A stretch of 64,000 nt of DNA from Mycolicibacterium insubricum (GCF_010731615.1 NZ_AP022618.1:1612001-1676000); one strand, 5' to 3'; positions 10,587 to 20,957 are shown, numbered from the stretch's first letter. Made by a program: numbers and translations. Notes: generated by a model not told the origin, from the letters alone.

Positions 10587-11000
10587 TTAATTTCGGAGGC
10601 GACGTTTGATTCTGGTGAGCATCGCGGACATCCCGCGCAGGCGCAGGGGGCTGATCAGCGCCGCCAAGCCCAGGGCCGAGTAGAAGTCGTCGGGCACGGC
10701 CAGGATGGCGTCGGCGGACTGGCCGTCGAGACCGGTCGCCAGGATCGACGCGAACCCGCGGGTGGTGGGCGCCTCCGGCGGGGCGCTGAAGTACAACCGG
10801 ACCCGCTGGCGGTCGTCGGCGTCGACGTGCAGGAACAGCGGCGACTGGCATTCGGGAACCGGCTCCATCGCCGCTTCCTCCAGCTCCTCGGGCAGCGGGG
10901 GCAGGTCGTTGGCGAACTCCAGCAGCAGGGCCAGCTTGTCCTGGCCGGTGACGTCGGCGAAATCGGCGACGACCTCGGCCAGCGGTGCGGGCATGGTCAT
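10587..11000 (-). CDS. SufE-like sulfur acceptor protein
   Basis: This 137-aa protein belongs to the SufE/CsdE fold, which accepts persulfide sulfur from a cysteine desulfurase or sulfurtransferase. The candidate acceptor is Cys51 in [14 protein letters not shown], and the [10 protein letters not shown] segment matches the family. It is the counterpart of M. tuberculosis Rv3284. It starts four bases after the sseA stop, which fits transfer of sulfur from the rhodanese-like SseA; that pairing is inference from context. Confidence 0.88.
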   Translation of the reverse strand: MTMPAPLAEVVADFADVTGQDKLALLLEFANDLPPLPEELEEAAMEPVPECQSPLFLHVDADDRQRVRLYFSAPPEAPTTRGFASILATGLDGQSADAILAVPDDFYSALGLAALISPLRLRGMSAMLTRIKRRLRN

Positions 11001-11004
11001 CGGC

Positions 11005-11898
11005 TCAGGCGACGGTTCCGGGCGCCTCGCCCGAGACGATCGGCACCCGGACCACGTTGCCCCATTCGGTCCACGAGCCGTCGTAGTTGCGCACGCCGTC
11101 GACGCCGAGCAGATGCGTCAGCACGAACCAGGTGTGGCTGGACCGCTCACCGATGCGGCAGTAGGCGATGACCGGCTCGTCCGGATTGGCCAGCACGAAG
11201 TCGTAGACCTGCTCGAGGTCGGCCCGGGACCGGAACTTGCCGTTGTCGGCCGCGGCGCGCGACCACGGCACCGAGACCGCGGTCGGGATGTGGCCGCCGC
11301 GCAGCGCGCCTTCCTCCGGGTAGTCGGGCATGTGGGTGCGTTCGCCGGTGTACTCCTGCGGTGAGCGCACGTCGATGAGGGTGGTGTTGCCGAGTGCGGC
11401 CAGCACGTCGTCGCGGTAGGCGCGGATCGCGGCGTCGTTGCGGGTGACGACGGGGTAGCCGGTGGTGGTGCGCGACGGCACGTCCAGGGCGGTTTCCCGG
11501 CCGTCGGAGATCCACAGGTCGCGGCCGCCGTCGAGCAGCCGGACGTCGGGGTGACCGAACAGGGTGAACACCCACAGGGCGTACGCCGCCCACCAGTTGG
11601 ACTTGTCGCCGTAGATGACGACGGTGTCGTCGCGGGAGATGCCCTTGCGGTCCATCAGGGCGGCGAACTGGGCGCCGTCGAGGTAGTCGCGCACCAGCGG
11701 GTCGTTGAGGTCGGTGTGCCAGTCGATCTTCACCGCGCCCGGGATGTGTCCGATGTCGTAGAGCAGGGTGTCCTCGTCGGATTCGACGATCACCAGGCCC
11801 GACGAACCCAGGTGCGCCGACAACCAGTCGGGGGTCACCAGGCGTTCCGGGTGGGCGTAGGCGGCGAGCTCAGGACTGGGATCTGCGGGCAGCGGCAC
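11005..11898 (-). CDS. sseA: Thiosulfate sulfurtransferase SseA (double rhodanese)
   Basis: SseA transfers sulfane sulfur from thiosulfate-type donors. The 297-aa protein has two rhodanese domains, the first with [16 protein letters not shown] and the second with [10 protein letters not shown] and the active-site loop YCRIGERSS, where Cys247 would carry the persulfide. The GTG at 11898 gives [11 protein letters not shown], which matches the start and length of the M. tuberculosis protein; the open frame extends 78 codons further but without family similarity. It forms a unit with the sufE-like gene and probably accA3 downstream. Confidence 0.94.
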   Translation of the reverse strand: MPLPADPSPELAAYAHPERLVTPDWLSAHLGSSGLVIVESDEDTLLYDIGHIPGAVKIDWHTDLNDPLVRDYLDGAQFAALMDRKGISRDDTVVIYGDKSNWWAAYALWVFTLFGHPDVRLLDGGRDLWISDGRETALDVPSRTTTGYPVVTRNDAAIRAYRDDVLAALGNTTLIDVRSPQEYTGERTHMPDYPEEGALRGGHIPTAVSVPWSRAAADNGKFRSRADLEQVYDFVLANPDEPVIAYCRIGERSSHTWFVLTHLLGVDGVRNYDGSWTEWGNVVRVPIVSGEAPGTVA

Positions 11899-12046
11899 GG
11901 GTCCGAGCGTACTCACCCCGGCGCGGCTGCGGAGGATGCATCCGGGGAGTCTCGAACCGATAACGGCCGATTCGCCGCGCCGGGTGTCGGCGGCCGATAT
12001 CCTGTGCTCCGCGGTCGGGGGTCCGTACACGAACATGGGGGACGTT

Positions 12047-12418
12047 ATGAAGGCTCGAGTTCTGCTGGCCTGTGCTGCGATGAGCGTCGCAGCGATCGGA
12101 TTCGCCGGGACTGCGGTGGCCGATCCGGCCAACGGCGCCTACCGCGGCACGGTCACCGATGTGACCGACCCCGGGCACGGGCTTACCGTCGGTACCCAGC
12201 TGAGTTTCTTCCTCAACTCCTGTGGCCCGGACTGCACCAAGATGACGGCGAAGAACATCGATTCCGACCTGCAGCGGTCCGGCGATGTCTGGAGCGGTTC
12301 GAACACCACGCCCGACGGGTCGACCTGCGGGCTGTCCCTCAGCAACGACGCGAGGACCCTGACCCTGGACTGCCCGGGCGCCATGGTGGCGCACTACTCG
12401 GTGACGAAGGTCGGCTGA
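12047..12418 (+). CDS. Small secreted mycobacterial protein, unknown function
   Basis: The 123-aa product has a clear signal peptide ([19 protein letters not shown], likely cleavage near AVA-DP). The mature part is small and carries four cysteines (NSCGPDC, STCGLS, LDCPGA), suggesting two disulfides. The ATG at 12047 follows GGGGGA. It is the only plus-strand gene between sseA and maf and is absent from that position in the M. tuberculosis map as I recall it. Function is not known; an envelope or exported role is likely from the signal peptide. Confidence 0.82.
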   Translation: MKARVLLACAAMSVAAIGFAGTAVADPANGAYRGTVTDVTDPGHGLTVGTQLSFFLNSCGPDCTKMTAKNIDSDLQRSGDVWSGSNTTPDGSTCGLSLSNDARTLTLDCPGAMVAHYSVTKVG

Positions 12419-12429
12419 CCGTTCGGTGG

Positions 12430-13053
12430 CTACGGCCACACATCGGCGATGGAAACCCCGAGGCCGGCCAGCAGGCGCCGTACCAGGGGCAGGCTGAGCC
12501 CGATGACGTTTGACGGGTCACCGTCGATCCGGTCGATGAACCAGCCGCCCAGGCCGTCCAGGGTGAACCCGCCGGCCACTCCCAGCGGTTCGCCGGAGGC
12601 CAGGTAGGCCTCCAGTTCGGAGTCCGAGGGCTGGCCGAAATGCACTGTGGTGCAGGCGGTCTCGCATGTGGAATTGTCGATGACGCCGTCGCGCAGGCGG
12701 ATCAGCGCGTGCCCGGTGAGCAGGTCGGCGTGCTGCCCGGCCATCGCCCGCCACTGGGCGCGGGCACGCTCCGGGGTGCCGGGCTTGCCGCACAGCCGGC
12801 CGTCGAGCAGCAGCATCGAATCGCAGCCGATGACAACACAATCGGCGGCGAGAAAGGCGGGCACCTGCGCGGCCACCGCGTCGGCCTTCGCCCGGGCCAG
12901 GGCGGCGACGGCGACCTCGGGCGCCGCGCCCGCGACGGCCGCCAGCACGGCGTCCTCGTCGACGTCGGAGACGATCACCGTCGGTTCGACACCGGCCTTG
13001 CGCAACACCGAAAGCCGGCCGGCCGAGGCCGATCCCAGCACCAGGTGGGTCAC
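12430..13053 (-). CDS. maf: Maf-family nucleoside triphosphate pyrophosphatase
   Basis: Maf proteins hydrolyse non-canonical or modified nucleoside triphosphates to monophosphates and pyrophosphate. The 207-aa chain opens with [20 protein letters not shown], a slightly divergent form of the LASxSPRR signature, and has [10 protein letters not shown] and GKPGTPERA, which carry the metal-binding acid and substrate contacts. The GTG start overlaps the accE5 stop as GTGA, so it is translated with the carboxylase epsilon subunit as in M. tuberculosis (Rv3281–Rv3282). Confidence 0.93.
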   Translation of the reverse strand: MTHLVLGSASAGRLSVLRKAGVEPTVIVSDVDEDAVLAAVAGAAPEVAVAALARAKADAVAAQVPAFLAADCVVIGCDSMLLLDGRLCGKPGTPERARAQWRAMAGQHADLLTGHALIRLRDGVIDNSTCETACTTVHFGQPSDSELEAYLASGEPLGVAGGFTLDGLGGWFIDRIDGDPSNVIGLSLPLVRRLLAGLGVSIADVWP

Positions 13054-13328
13054 CGCCGCATGTGGGTGCGCTCCAGCAGGGTGATCCGCTGCCAGCTGGT
13101 CACGGCCATCCGCAGCCGGTCCACCGGATGGCCCCACGGGTTGAACTCCTGGGGGCCCGGATCGCCGGCACCGGCGGTGACCGAGGACAGCACGGCCGTC
13201 AGCGCGCCCAGCTCGGCGTCGCTCGGATTGCCCTTGAGCACCCGGATCTCGGGTGCGGAGGGCTTGGGATCATCGATGGTGATATCACGGTGATCGCTGA
13301 TCTCGGTGATGTCTGCGTCGTGATTCAT
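13050..13328 (-). CDS. accE5: Acyl-CoA carboxylase epsilon subunit AccE5
   Basis: AccE5 stabilises the AccA3–AccD5 carboxylase complex. The 92-aa protein has an acidic, flexible first 25 residues and a compact C-terminal part with [16 protein letters not shown] and the family pattern [10 protein letters not shown]. It is shorter than the M. tuberculosis protein because the long N-terminal extension is reduced. It lies 46 bp downstream of accD5 and overlaps maf by four bases, so accD5–accE5–maf form one unit. Confidence 0.92.
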   Translation of the reverse strand: MNHDADITEISDHRDITIDDPKPSAPEIRVLKGNPSDAELGALTAVLSSVTAGAGDPGPQEFNPWGHPVDRLRMAVTSWQRITLLERTHMRR

Positions 13329-13374
13329 TGCGGAAACCCTTTGCTAGGCAGGATCTTCGGTACGGCGCGGCCGA

Positions 13375-15015
13375 TTACAGCGGGATGTTCCCGTGCTTCT
13401 TCGGGGGCAGCTGGACGATCTTGCGCTCCAGCAGCCGCAGCGCGGTGGAGATGTAGCCGCGGGTGTGCGACGGCGGGATGACCGCGTCGATGTAGCCGCG
13501 TTCGGCCGCCACGTATGGGTTGACCAGGGTGTCCTCGTACTCGTCCTGCAACTGCAGGCGCAGCGCGTCGACGTCCTCACCGCCGGCCGCCGCTTCCTTG
13601 AGCTGGTTGCGGTAGACGAAGCCCACCGCACCGGAGGCGCCCATCACCGCGATCTGCGCGGTCGGCCAGGCGACGTTCACGTCGCAGCCCATGTCCTTGG
13701 ACCCCATCACGCAGTACGCGCCGCCGTAGGCCTTGCGGGTGATGACGGTGATCTTGGCGACGGTGGCCTCGCCGTAGGCGTACAGCAGCTTTGCGCCGCG
13801 GCGGATGATGCCGTTGTACTCCTGGTCGGTGCCCGGCAGGAAGCCCGGGACGTCGACCAGCATGATGATCGGGATGTTGAAGGCGTCGCAGGTCCGGACG
13901 AACCGGGCGGCCTTCTCCGAGGCGTTGATGTCCAGGCAGCCGGCGAACTGGGTGGGCTGGTTGGCGACCAGGCCCACCGCCCGGCCGTCGACCCGGCCGA
14001 AGCCGCAGATCACGTTGCCCGCGTAGCCGGCCTGGACCTCCAGGAACTCCGCGTCGTCGAGGATCCGGTTGATCACCTCGTGCATGTCGTACGGCTGGTT
14101 CGGCGAATCCGGGATCAGCGTGTCCAGCTCGAGGTCGTCGGCGGTCAGGTTGTCCTCGATCGCACCCTGGGGTTGCGGAGCCGGGTAGCGCGGCGGCTCG
14201 GCGTAGTTGTTCGGCGGCAGGTAGCTCAGCAGGTCGCGCACGTAGTCCAGGGCGTCCTGCTCGCCGGAGGCGACGTAGTGCACGGTGCCGGACTTGGCCA
14301 TGTGGGTGTGGGCGCCGCCCAGCTCCTCCATGGTGACCTCTTCGCCGGTGACCGTCTTGATGACGTCGGGCCCGGTGATGAACATCTGCGAGGTCTGATC
14401 GACCATGACGACGAAGTCGGTCAGTGCGGGGGAGTAGACGTGCCCACCGGCCGCCGCACCGAGGATCAGCGAGATCTGCGGGATGACGCCCGAGGCCAGG
14501 ATGTTGTTGCGGAAGATCCGGCTGTACAGGCCGAGGGAGACCACGCCCTCCTGGATGCGCGCGCCGGCGCCGTCGTTGATGCCGATCAGTGGACGCCCGG
14601 TCTTGATCGCCAGCTCCTGCACCTTGACGATCTTCTCGCCGTAGACCTCGCCGAGGCTGCCGCCGAAGACGGTGGCGTCCTGGCTGAAGAGGCAGACCTC
14701 GCGGCCGTCGATGGTGCCGTAGCCGGTGATGACGCCGTCGCCCAGCGGCCGGTTGGCCTCCATGCCGAAGTTGTTGCTGCGGTGCCGGGCCAGCGCGTCG
14801 AGCTCGACGAACGAACCCTCGTCGAGCAGCGCCAGGATGCGTTCCCGAGCGGTCAGCTTGCCCTTGGCGTGCACCCGCTCGATCGCCGCCTCACCGACCG
14901 GGTGCAGCGCCTCGGCGGCGCGCTTGCGCAGCTCGGCGAGCTTGCCCGCGGTGGTGTGGATGTCGATCTCGTGCTCGGCGGCCGGTTCGGCGGTGTGCTC
15001 GGAAACGCTGGTCAT
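13375..15015 (-). CDS. accD5: Propionyl/acetyl-CoA carboxylase beta subunit AccD5
   Basis: This 546-aa carboxyltransferase moves CO2 from carboxybiotin on AccA3 to propionyl-CoA or acetyl-CoA, giving methylmalonyl-CoA and malonyl-CoA for mycobacterial lipids. Conserved features are [13 protein letters not shown] and [13 protein letters not shown] in the N-domain oxyanion region and [13 protein letters not shown] and [14 protein letters not shown] in the C-domain. The sequence is almost invariant with known mycobacterial AccD5. It starts the accD5–accE5–maf operon and is divergent from the PH-domain gene. Confidence 0.97.
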   Translation of the reverse strand: MTSVSEHTAEPAAEHEIDIHTTAGKLAELRKRAAEALHPVGEAAIERVHAKGKLTARERILALLDEGSFVELDALARHRSNNFGMEANRPLGDGVITGYGTIDGREVCLFSQDATVFGGSLGEVYGEKIVKVQELAIKTGRPLIGINDGAGARIQEGVVSLGLYSRIFRNNILASGVIPQISLILGAAAGGHVYSPALTDFVVMVDQTSQMFITGPDVIKTVTGEEVTMEELGGAHTHMAKSGTVHYVASGEQDALDYVRDLLSYLPPNNYAEPPRYPAPQPQGAIEDNLTADDLELDTLIPDSPNQPYDMHEVINRILDDAEFLEVQAGYAGNVICGFGRVDGRAVGLVANQPTQFAGCLDINASEKAARFVRTCDAFNIPIIMLVDVPGFLPGTDQEYNGIIRRGAKLLYAYGEATVAKITVITRKAYGGAYCVMGSKDMGCDVNVAWPTAQIAVMGASGAVGFVYRNQLKEAAAGGEDVDALRLQLQDEYEDTLVNPYVAAERGYIDAVIPPSHTRGYISTALRLLERKIVQLPPKKHGNIPL

Positions 15016-15130
15016 GGGTTGAGATGCTATCCGAGGGCACGCGCGCCGCCGGGCCCGGCCTTACTTTTTCCTTAATGTGTCGCGGCGGCGGTCGCGGGCC
15101 CACCGCAGCGCGCCTGGATAGGGTGCCCGC

Positions 15131-15646
15131 ATGGGGTATCCCGACAGCGTTCTGGCCGACGGCGAGCACGTCATCCTGCATCGGCATCCGCACTGGAAAC
15201 GGATGGTCGTCCCGGTCGTGCTGCTGCTGGTGCTCACCCTGGTGGCCTCGTTCCTGGCGGGCTGGGTGAGCACGCTGGGCTGGGCCGACAACGCCGCGCG
15301 GGTGGTCTCCGCGGTGATCGGCGTCATCTGGCTGCTCGGGGTCTGCTGGCTGGCGCTGTGGCCGTTCCTGAACTGGTGGACCACCCACTTCGTCATCACC
15401 GACCGGCGGGTGATGTTCCGCCACGGGCTGGCCACCCGCTCGGGCATCGACATTCCGCTGGGCCGGATCAACAGCGTCGAGTTCCGCCACGGGTTGCTGG
15501 ACCGGGTTGTGCGCACCGGCACCCTGATCATCGAGTCGGCCAGCCAGGATCCGCTGGAGTTCTACGACATCCCGCGGGTGGAACGCGTCCACTCACTGCT
15601 CTACCACGAAGTCTTCGAGCCCGGCGACGACCGGGACGACGGCTAA
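15131..15646 (+). CDS. Membrane protein with bacterial PH domain (Rv3278c-like)
   Basis: The 171-aa protein has an N-terminal basic stretch, two membrane segments (about 26-46 and 59-80) and a C-terminal bacterial PH-like domain of the DUF304/bPH_2 type, seen in HFVITDRRVMFRHGLATRSGIDIPL and TLIIESASQDPLEF. Such domains often sit under the membrane as adaptors; the exact role is unknown. It corresponds to M. tuberculosis Rv3278c. It converges on the GtrA gene with nine bases between stop codons. Confidence 0.85.
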   Translation: MGYPDSVLADGEHVILHRHPHWKRMVVPVVLLLVLTLVASFLAGWVSTLGWADNAARVVSAVIGVIWLLGVCWLALWPFLNWWTTHFVITDRRVMFRHGLATRSGIDIPLGRINSVEFRHGLLDRVVRTGTLIIESASQDPLEFYDIPRVERVHSLLYHEVFEPGDDRDDG

Positions 15647-15655
15647 CCCGCGGGG

Positions 15656-16345
15656 TCAGGACGACTTGGGCACCCGGGAATCGTCGGCCGGCGCACGGTT
15701 GGCGCGGCGCCGGTACCGGCGCAGCGGGGTGACGTTGCCCAGCGCGTGCAGATCGCCGTCGATCACGTCGTCGCCGAGGTGCCGCGCCTCGTAGCCGTCC
15801 TCCAGGGCCTCGGTGATGCCGCCCATGGTGAGCGCGGATTCGATCGCGTGCTCGGTGCTACCGGCCACCTCGGGGAACACGAACCGGCGGAACGCCCAGA
15901 ACCGGAACGCCATCTGCAGCAGGTTGCCGATGATGTACGCGGCGATGAAGTCGGCGATGTTCTCCACCGGCAGTGTGACGTTGGGCACCCGCAGGTTCAG
16001 CACGTAGCTGGAGAACCACAGCGGAGCCATCGACAGCACCACGCCCACGCCGCTGACCGCGAAGAACAGCAACGCCTCGTGGTGGCGTTCCCGGCCGCCG
16101 CGGTCCCGGAAGGACCACTCCCGGTTCAGGATGTAGGACGCGATGACGGCCACGATGCCGGCGATGATCTTGGCGGTCACCGGCTTGGGTTCCAGGATCG
16201 TCAGCTTGAGCGTGTAGAAGATCGCCGAGTCGATGACGAACGTCGTGGCACCGACGATCGCAAACTTGATGAGCTCATGGTGCCGCTCGGCGAACGGACG
16301 GATCGGCCGCGGCAGGCGGGCGATCGTGGCATCGGCGAAGGACAC
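15656..16345 (-). CDS. GtrA-family membrane protein (Rv3277-like)
   Basis: GtrA-type proteins are small four-helix membrane proteins linked to flipping or transfer of prenyl-linked sugars in the cell envelope. This 229-aa member has segments at about 27-48, 56-73, 90-112 and 128-148 with the family pattern IKFAIVGATTFVIDSAIFY and ILNREWSFRDRGG. A hydrophilic tail of about 70 residues follows. GTG at 16345 is chosen because its start VSFADATIARLP matches the M. tuberculosis homologue; an ATG 13 codons upstream is possible. It is divergent from purK. Confidence 0.82.
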   Translation of the reverse strand: MSFADATIARLPRPIRPFAERHHELIKFAIVGATTFVIDSAIFYTLKLTILEPKPVTAKIIAGIVAVIASYILNREWSFRDRGGRERHHEALLFFAVSGVGVVLSMAPLWFSSYVLNLRVPNVTLPVENIADFIAAYIIGNLLQMAFRFWAFRRFVFPEVAGSTEHAIESALTMGGITEALEDGYEARHLGDDVIDGDLHALGNVTPLRRYRRRANRAPADDSRVPKSS

Positions 16346-16439
16346 GATTAGCCAGTGTACGGAAATTGTCGCCGCTGTACTCAAAACCCGAGGTCGCAGC
16401 GCCTGAGGCGGGCCCCCGGCGCCATGACACCATAGGCGG

Positions 16440-17708
16440 GTGCCTCAGCTTGCCCACCGGCCCGCCCGCCAATCGTCGAACACCCCGGTCGTCGCGATGA
16501 TCGGGGGTGGACAGCTGGCCCGGATGACCCATCAGGCCGCGATCGCCCTGGGCCAGACCCTGCGGGTGCTGGCCGTCGACGCGGGCGACCCGGCCGCCCA
16601 GGTCAGCCCGGATGTGGTGCTCGGGTCGCACACCGACCTCGACGCGCTGCGCCGGGTCGCCGACGGTGCAACCGTCGTGACCTTCGACCACGAACACGTC
16701 CCGCCCGCGCACCTGGAGGCCCTGGTCGCCGACGGGATCACCGTCGCCCCGCCGCCGTCGGCGCTGGTACACGCCCAGGACAAGCTGGTGATGCGCCGCA
16801 AACTCGCTGCCCTCGGGGCACCGGTACCGCAGTTCGAACCCGTCGAATCCGCCGACGGCGCCGCCGACTTCGCCCGCGCCCACGGCGGCGGCGCGGTGCT
16901 CAAGACCGTGCGCGGCGGGTACGACGGCCGCGGCGTGGTGATCTGCGACACTCCCGAGCAGGTGCGCGCCGCCGCCGCCGGGTTTCTCGCCGATGGCGTG
17001 CCGGTGCTGATCGAGCAGAAGGTCGCCATGCGCCGAGAACTGTCGGCGCTGGTCGCGCGCTCGGCCTTCGGCCAGGGCGCGGCGTGGCCGGTGGTGCAGA
17101 CCGTCCAGCGCGACGGCATCTGCGTGGAGACCATCGCGCCGGCGCCGGACCTGCCGACGACTACCGCGGCCGACGCCCAGCGGCTCGGCCTGCGCCTGGC
17201 CTCCGAACTCGGTGTGGTGGGGGTGCTGGCCGTGGAACTGTTCGAGACCGAAACCGGAGCGGTGCTGGTCAACGAGCTGGCCATGCGCCCCCACAACTCC
17301 GGGCACTGGACCATGGACGGCGCGGTGACCGGCCAGTTCGAGCAGCACCTGCGGGCGGTGCTGGACTACCCGCTCGGCGACACCGCCGCCCGCGCCGAGG
17401 TGACCGTGATGGCCAACGTGCTCGGCGCCCCGCGCACCCCGGAGATGAGCGTCGACGAGCGGCTGCACCACCTGTTCGCCCGGATGCCCGAGGCCAAGGT
17501 GCACCTGTACGGCAAGGATGAGCGGCCCGGCCGCAAGCTCGGACACGTCAATATGGTGGGGCGCGCGGGCGAGGACGTCGAATCGGTGCGTGAGAGGGCG
17601 AACCGGGCCGCACACTGGCTGGCGGCGGCCGAGTGGACCGACGGCTGGGATCCGCACGCCGGTGACGCCGCAGACGAACCGCGAACGAACAGGAGTGACG
17701 CGCGATGA
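16440..17708 (+). CDS. purK: N5-carboxyaminoimidazole ribonucleotide synthase
   Basis: PurK is an ATP-grasp enzyme that carboxylates AIR to N5-CAIR in purine synthesis. The 422-aa chain shows [13 protein letters not shown] (17-29), the ATP-grasp loop [11 protein letters not shown] and the metal site [15 protein letters not shown]. The GTG start gives about 16 extra N-terminal residues over E. coli PurK, as is usual in mycobacteria. Its TGA overlaps the purE start as ATGA, so the two successive enzymes are translated together. Confidence 0.96.
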   Translation: MPQLAHRPARQSSNTPVVAMIGGGQLARMTHQAAIALGQTLRVLAVDAGDPAAQVSPDVVLGSHTDLDALRRVADGATVVTFDHEHVPPAHLEALVADGITVAPPPSALVHAQDKLVMRRKLAALGAPVPQFEPVESADGAADFARAHGGGAVLKTVRGGYDGRGVVICDTPEQVRAAAAGFLADGVPVLIEQKVAMRRELSALVARSAFGQGAAWPVVQTVQRDGICVETIAPAPDLPTTTAADAQRLGLRLASELGVVGVLAVELFETETGAVLVNELAMRPHNSGHWTMDGAVTGQFEQHLRAVLDYPLGDTAARAEVTVMANVLGAPRTPEMSVDERLHHLFARMPEAKVHLYGKDERPGRKLGHVNMVGRAGEDVESVRERANRAAHWLAAAEWTDGWDPHAGDAADEPRTNRSDAR

Positions 17709-18220
17709 CCAAGCCCAGGGTCGGCCTGATCATGGGGTCGGACAGCGACTGGTCGGTGATGGCCGAGGCCGCCGAGGCGCTGGCCGATTTCGAGGTGCCG
17801 TTCGAGGTCGGGGTGGTGTCCGCGCACCGCACCCCGGTCAAGATGCTCGACTACGCGCGCGGCGCCGCCGACCGCGGGATCGAGGTGATCATCGCCGGCG
17901 CCGGTGGGGCCGCGCACCTGCCCGGCATGGTGGCCTCGGCCACCGTGCTGCCAGTGATCGGGGTGCCGGTGCCGCTGGCCCGGCTCGACGGCCTGGATTC
18001 GCTACTGTCGATCGTGCAGATGCCTTCGGGGGTCCCGGTGGCGACGGTGTCGATCGGCGGGGCCCGCAACGCCGGGCTGCTGGCGGTGCGGATCCTCGGC
18101 TGTCACGACGGAGGTCTGCGCGCCAAAATGGCGGAATTTCAGGATGATCTGGCAGCCATGGTCGCCGAGAAGGACGAGGCGCTGCGCCGCCGGCTTCTCG
18201 GAGGCGACGACTCCCAGTAA
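17705..18220 (+). CDS. purE: N5-CAIR mutase
   Basis: PurE converts N5-CAIR to CAIR, the step after PurK. The 171-aa class I protein has the phosphate-binding [10 protein letters not shown], the catalytic SAHRTP loop (His in the carboxylate transfer site) and [12 protein letters not shown]. Length and motifs are standard. It is coupled to purK by a four-base overlap and is followed 30 bp later by the acyl-CoA dehydrogenase gene on the same strand. Confidence 0.96.
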   Translation: MTKPRVGLIMGSDSDWSVMAEAAEALADFEVPFEVGVVSAHRTPVKMLDYARGAADRGIEVIIAGAGGAAHLPGMVASATVLPVIGVPVPLARLDGLDSLLSIVQMPSGVPVATVSIGGARNAGLLAVRILGCHDGGLRAKMAEFQDDLAAMVAEKDEALRRRLLGGDDSQ

Positions 18221-18250
18221 AGTTACCAACGAGTAGCGAGGAGAATTGTG

Positions 18251-19420
18251 ATGGCTGCATGGGGTGGAGACCCTTCGTTCGATTTGTTCCAGTTGCCCGA
18301 GGAGCATCAGGAGTTGCGGGCGGCGATCCGTGCGCTGGCGGAAAAGGAGATCGCTCCGTACGCCGCCGACGTCGACGCCAATGCCCGGTTCCCGCAGGAG
18401 GCCCTCGATGCGTTGGTGGCCAACGGGTTCAACGCGGTACACGTGCCTGAGGAGTACGGCGGCCAGGGCGCGGACTCGGTGGCGGCGTGCATCGTCATCG
18501 AAGAGGTCGCTCGGGTGGACTGTTCGGCGTCGCTGATCCCGGCGGTCAACAAGCTGGGCACCATGGGCCTGATCCTGCGGGGTTCGGACGAGCTCAAGAG
18601 CCAGGTGCTGCCCGGCATCGCTGCCGGGGACACCATGGCCTCCTACGCGCTTTCCGAGCGCGAGGCCGGTTCGGATGCCGCCGCGATGCGCACCCGCGCC
18701 AAGGCCGACGGGGACGGCTGGATCATCAACGGTTCCAAGTGCTGGATCACCAACGGCGGCAAGTCCGACTGGTACACGGTGATGGCGGTGACCGACCCGG
18801 ATAAGGGCGCCAACGGCATCTCGGCGTTCATGGTGCACAAGGACGACGAGGGCTTCTCGGTCACCGGGTACGAGCACAAACTCGGCATCAAGGGCTCCCC
18901 GACCGCGGAGTTGGCGTTCGAGAACTGCAAGGTTCCCGGGGACCGGATGATCGGTGATCCGGGCACCGGGTTCAAGACCGCGCTGGCCACCCTGGATCAC
19001 ACGCGTCCGACCATCGGGGCGCAGGCCGTCGGGATCGCCCAGGGTGCCCTCGATGCGGCGATCGCCTACACCAAGGACCGCAAGCAGTTCGGCACTTCGG
19101 TGTCGACGTTTCAGGGTGTGCAGTTCATGCTCGCCGACATGGCGATGAAGCTCGAAGCCGCCCGGCTGATGGTCTACCACGCCGCCGCCCGCGCCGAGCG
19201 TGGCGAAACCAATCTGGGATTCATCTCCGCCGCGTCGAAATGCTTTGCCTCCGACGTGGCCATGGAGGTCACCGTCGACGCCGTGCAGCTCTTCGGTGGG
19301 GCCGGCTACACCGTCGACTTCCCCGTCGAACGGATGATGCGCGACGCCAAGATCACCCAGATCTACGAAGGCACCAACCAGATCCAGCGCGTCGTCATGA
19401 GCCGCGCACTGCTGCGCTAG
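18251..19420 (+). CDS. fadE25: Acyl-CoA dehydrogenase FadE25
   Basis: This FAD-dependent dehydrogenase introduces the alpha–beta double bond into acyl-CoAs, probably short or branched chains. The 389-aa protein shows YALSEREAGSDAAAM and WITNGG for FAD and substrate binding, RKQFGTSVSTFQGVQF, and the catalytic base Glu373 in IYEGTNQIQR. The ATG at 18251 sits seven bases after GAGGAG, which is better spaced than the GTG one codon earlier. It follows purE as Rv3274c follows Rv3275c in M. tuberculosis, and converges on birA seven bases downstream. Confidence 0.94.
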   Translation: MAAWGGDPSFDLFQLPEEHQELRAAIRALAEKEIAPYAADVDANARFPQEALDALVANGFNAVHVPEEYGGQGADSVAACIVIEEVARVDCSASLIPAVNKLGTMGLILRGSDELKSQVLPGIAAGDTMASYALSEREAGSDAAAMRTRAKADGDGWIINGSKCWITNGGKSDWYTVMAVTDPDKGANGISAFMVHKDDEGFSVTGYEHKLGIKGSPTAELAFENCKVPGDRMIGDPGTGFKTALATLDHTRPTIGAQAVGIAQGALDAAIAYTKDRKQFGTSVSTFQGVQFMLADMAMKLEAARLMVYHAAARAERGETNLGFISAASKCFASDVAMEVTVDAVQLFGGAGYTVDFPVERMMRDAKITQIYEGTNQIQRVVMSRALLR

Positions 19421-19427
19421 ACACGGT

Positions 19428-20219
19428 CTAGGACGGTGGCCGCAGGTGCACGATGTCGCCTGCGGCCACCGTCTGTCGGGACGTGCCGTCGTCGATGACC
19501 AACCCGCCGGTGGCGTCGATATCGATTGCCATACCGGTGATTTCCCGATCCCCGGGCAGCTGCACGCGCACCTGACGGCCGAGGGTGACGCTGAGCCGTC
19601 GGTAGTCGGCCGACACCGCCTCGCCGGCACCGACGCGCCAGGCCTCGATGCCCTCGGCCAGCCGGCCCAGAATGTCGGCGGCCAGCAGGTTGCGGTCGAT
19701 GTCGGGGTAACCGAGCATGGCCAGCGACGTGGCGGTGGGCACCGGTGCCTCGTCGGCGGTGAGCGCGACGTTGAGCCCGATCCCGACGACGATCACCGGG
19801 CCGGCCACCTCCGCCAGGATCCCGGCCAGTTTCTGCTCGCCGACCATGACGTCGTTGGGCCATTTCAGCCGGGCCGCCACTCCGGTCAGCTCGCGTACCG
19901 CCTCGGCGACGGCGACCCCGGTCAACAGCGGCAACCAGCCCCACTGATCGGCGGACACCGAGTCGGTGGGCACCCCGACCGACATGGCCAGCTGCGACCC
20001 CTTGGGCGTCGCCCAGCTGCGCCCGTGCCGGCCGCGCCCGGCGGTCTGGTGTTCGGCGGCCAGGACCGTCCGCGCGATGTCCTCACCGGCCGCCGCGCGG
20101 GCGGCCAGATCTGCGTTGGTGGAGCCGGTTTCATCGACGACGTCGATCCGGTGCCAGAAGGCGGGTCGGACGTCGGCCAGCAGTTCGGGGCGCAGCGGAG
20201 GGGTCGGACGCTCGGTCAT
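19428..20219 (-). CDS. birA: Biotin–protein ligase BirA
   Basis: BirA makes biotinyl-AMP and attaches biotin to the BCCP lysine of carboxylases such as AccA3. The 263-aa chain is a group I ligase without the DNA-binding domain of E. coli BirA. Key elements are the biotinyl-AMP loop GRGRHGRSW (61-69), RLKWPNDVMV with the catalytic Lys, and GIGLNV. In M. tuberculosis birA lies beside accD5 (Rv3279c). Here it is on the other side of purK–purE–fadE25 and in the opposite relative orientation, so it has been moved locally. Confidence 0.94.
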   Translation of the reverse strand: MTERPTPPLRPELLADVRPAFWHRIDVVDETGSTNADLAARAAAGEDIARTVLAAEHQTAGRGRHGRSWATPKGSQLAMSVGVPTDSVSADQWGWLPLLTGVAVAEAVRELTGVAARLKWPNDVMVGEQKLAGILAEVAGPVIVVGIGLNVALTADEAPVPTATSLAMLGYPDIDRNLLAADILGRLAEGIEAWRVGAGEAVSADYRRLSVTLGRQVRVQLPGDREITGMAIDIDATGGLVIDDGTSRQTVAAGDIVHLRPPS

Positions 20220-20228
20220 ACGCCCAGC

Positions 20229-20957
20229 CTATGGGAGGACCCGGGTGACCTTTTCCGTTTCGGTGATCCGGCGCAGTTGCGCCGGATCCGGATTCGCGAC
20301 CTGCACCAGTGAACCGCCGACGGCCCACACCGCAAGCAGGTCGGCAATCACCGCGTCCGCGGTGTCCCAGGACGCCGTCGAGAGCACCCGTTCGCCGGGC
20401 CGCAGGCCCCGCTCGTCGGCCACCCGGTGCGCCGCGGCGAGCGCCTCGGCCGCCGTCAGCCCGAGCAGCGCCGGACCGGGATCGGGTTCGGGCACGATCT
20501 GGTCACCGTGCACCCGGACGGTGGTGGCGTAGTCGTTCACCCCGACCGGCAGATCCGGCACCGGCTTACCGAACGGGTCCAGCGACAGCACCGCCACCTC
20601 GCCCATCGCGTCGGCGACCAGATCGTCGGCCTCCTCCAGTCGGTCGGCGTCGCACAGCGCCACCTCGGCCGGCGACTGCCCGGACACGTCGACCGTTGCG
20701 CCGATCCACCAGGCGCCCAGCAGCACCGCCGCGGTCTGCCAGTGCGCCGGCAGCAGCACCGCCACCGTCGAACCCGGACCGGCGCCGTACTCGTCGCGCA
20801 GCAGGTTGGCGGTCTTGGCCGCCCAGTTCGCCAGCGTCACCGCCGACAACTCGATCCGCTCACCGGTGGCGTTGTCGTAGAAGGTGATTCGCGGCCCGAC
20901 CGGATCGGCGGCGAGCAACGGATCCAGCAGCGCGCCGGCGAGTGTCAGTTCACGCAT
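20229..20957 (-). CDS. TIGR03089-type truncated AMP-binding protein (Rv3268-like)
   Basis: This 242-aa actinobacterial protein resembles only the N-terminal portion of acyl-adenylate-forming enzymes (TIGR03089 family). It has ITFYDNATGERIELS, TLANWAAKTANLL and VAVLLPAHWQTA, but the P-loop YTSGTTG and the C-terminal lid with its catalytic lysine are missing, so adenylation is unlikely. Its start overlaps the lcp1 stop by 13 bases in another frame, so it is coupled to the cell-wall ligase gene. Function is unknown. Confidence 0.83.
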   Translation of the reverse strand: MRELTLAGALLDPLLAADPVGPRITFYDNATGERIELSAVTLANWAAKTANLLRDEYGAGPGSTVAVLLPAHWQTAAVLLGAWWIGATVDVSGQSPAEVALCDADRLEEADDLVADAMGEVAVLSLDPFGKPVPDLPVGVNDYATTVRVHGDQIVPEPDPGPALLGLTAAEALAAAHRVADERGLRPGERVLSTASWDTADAVIADLLAVWAVGGSLVQVANPDPAQLRRITETEKVTRVLP

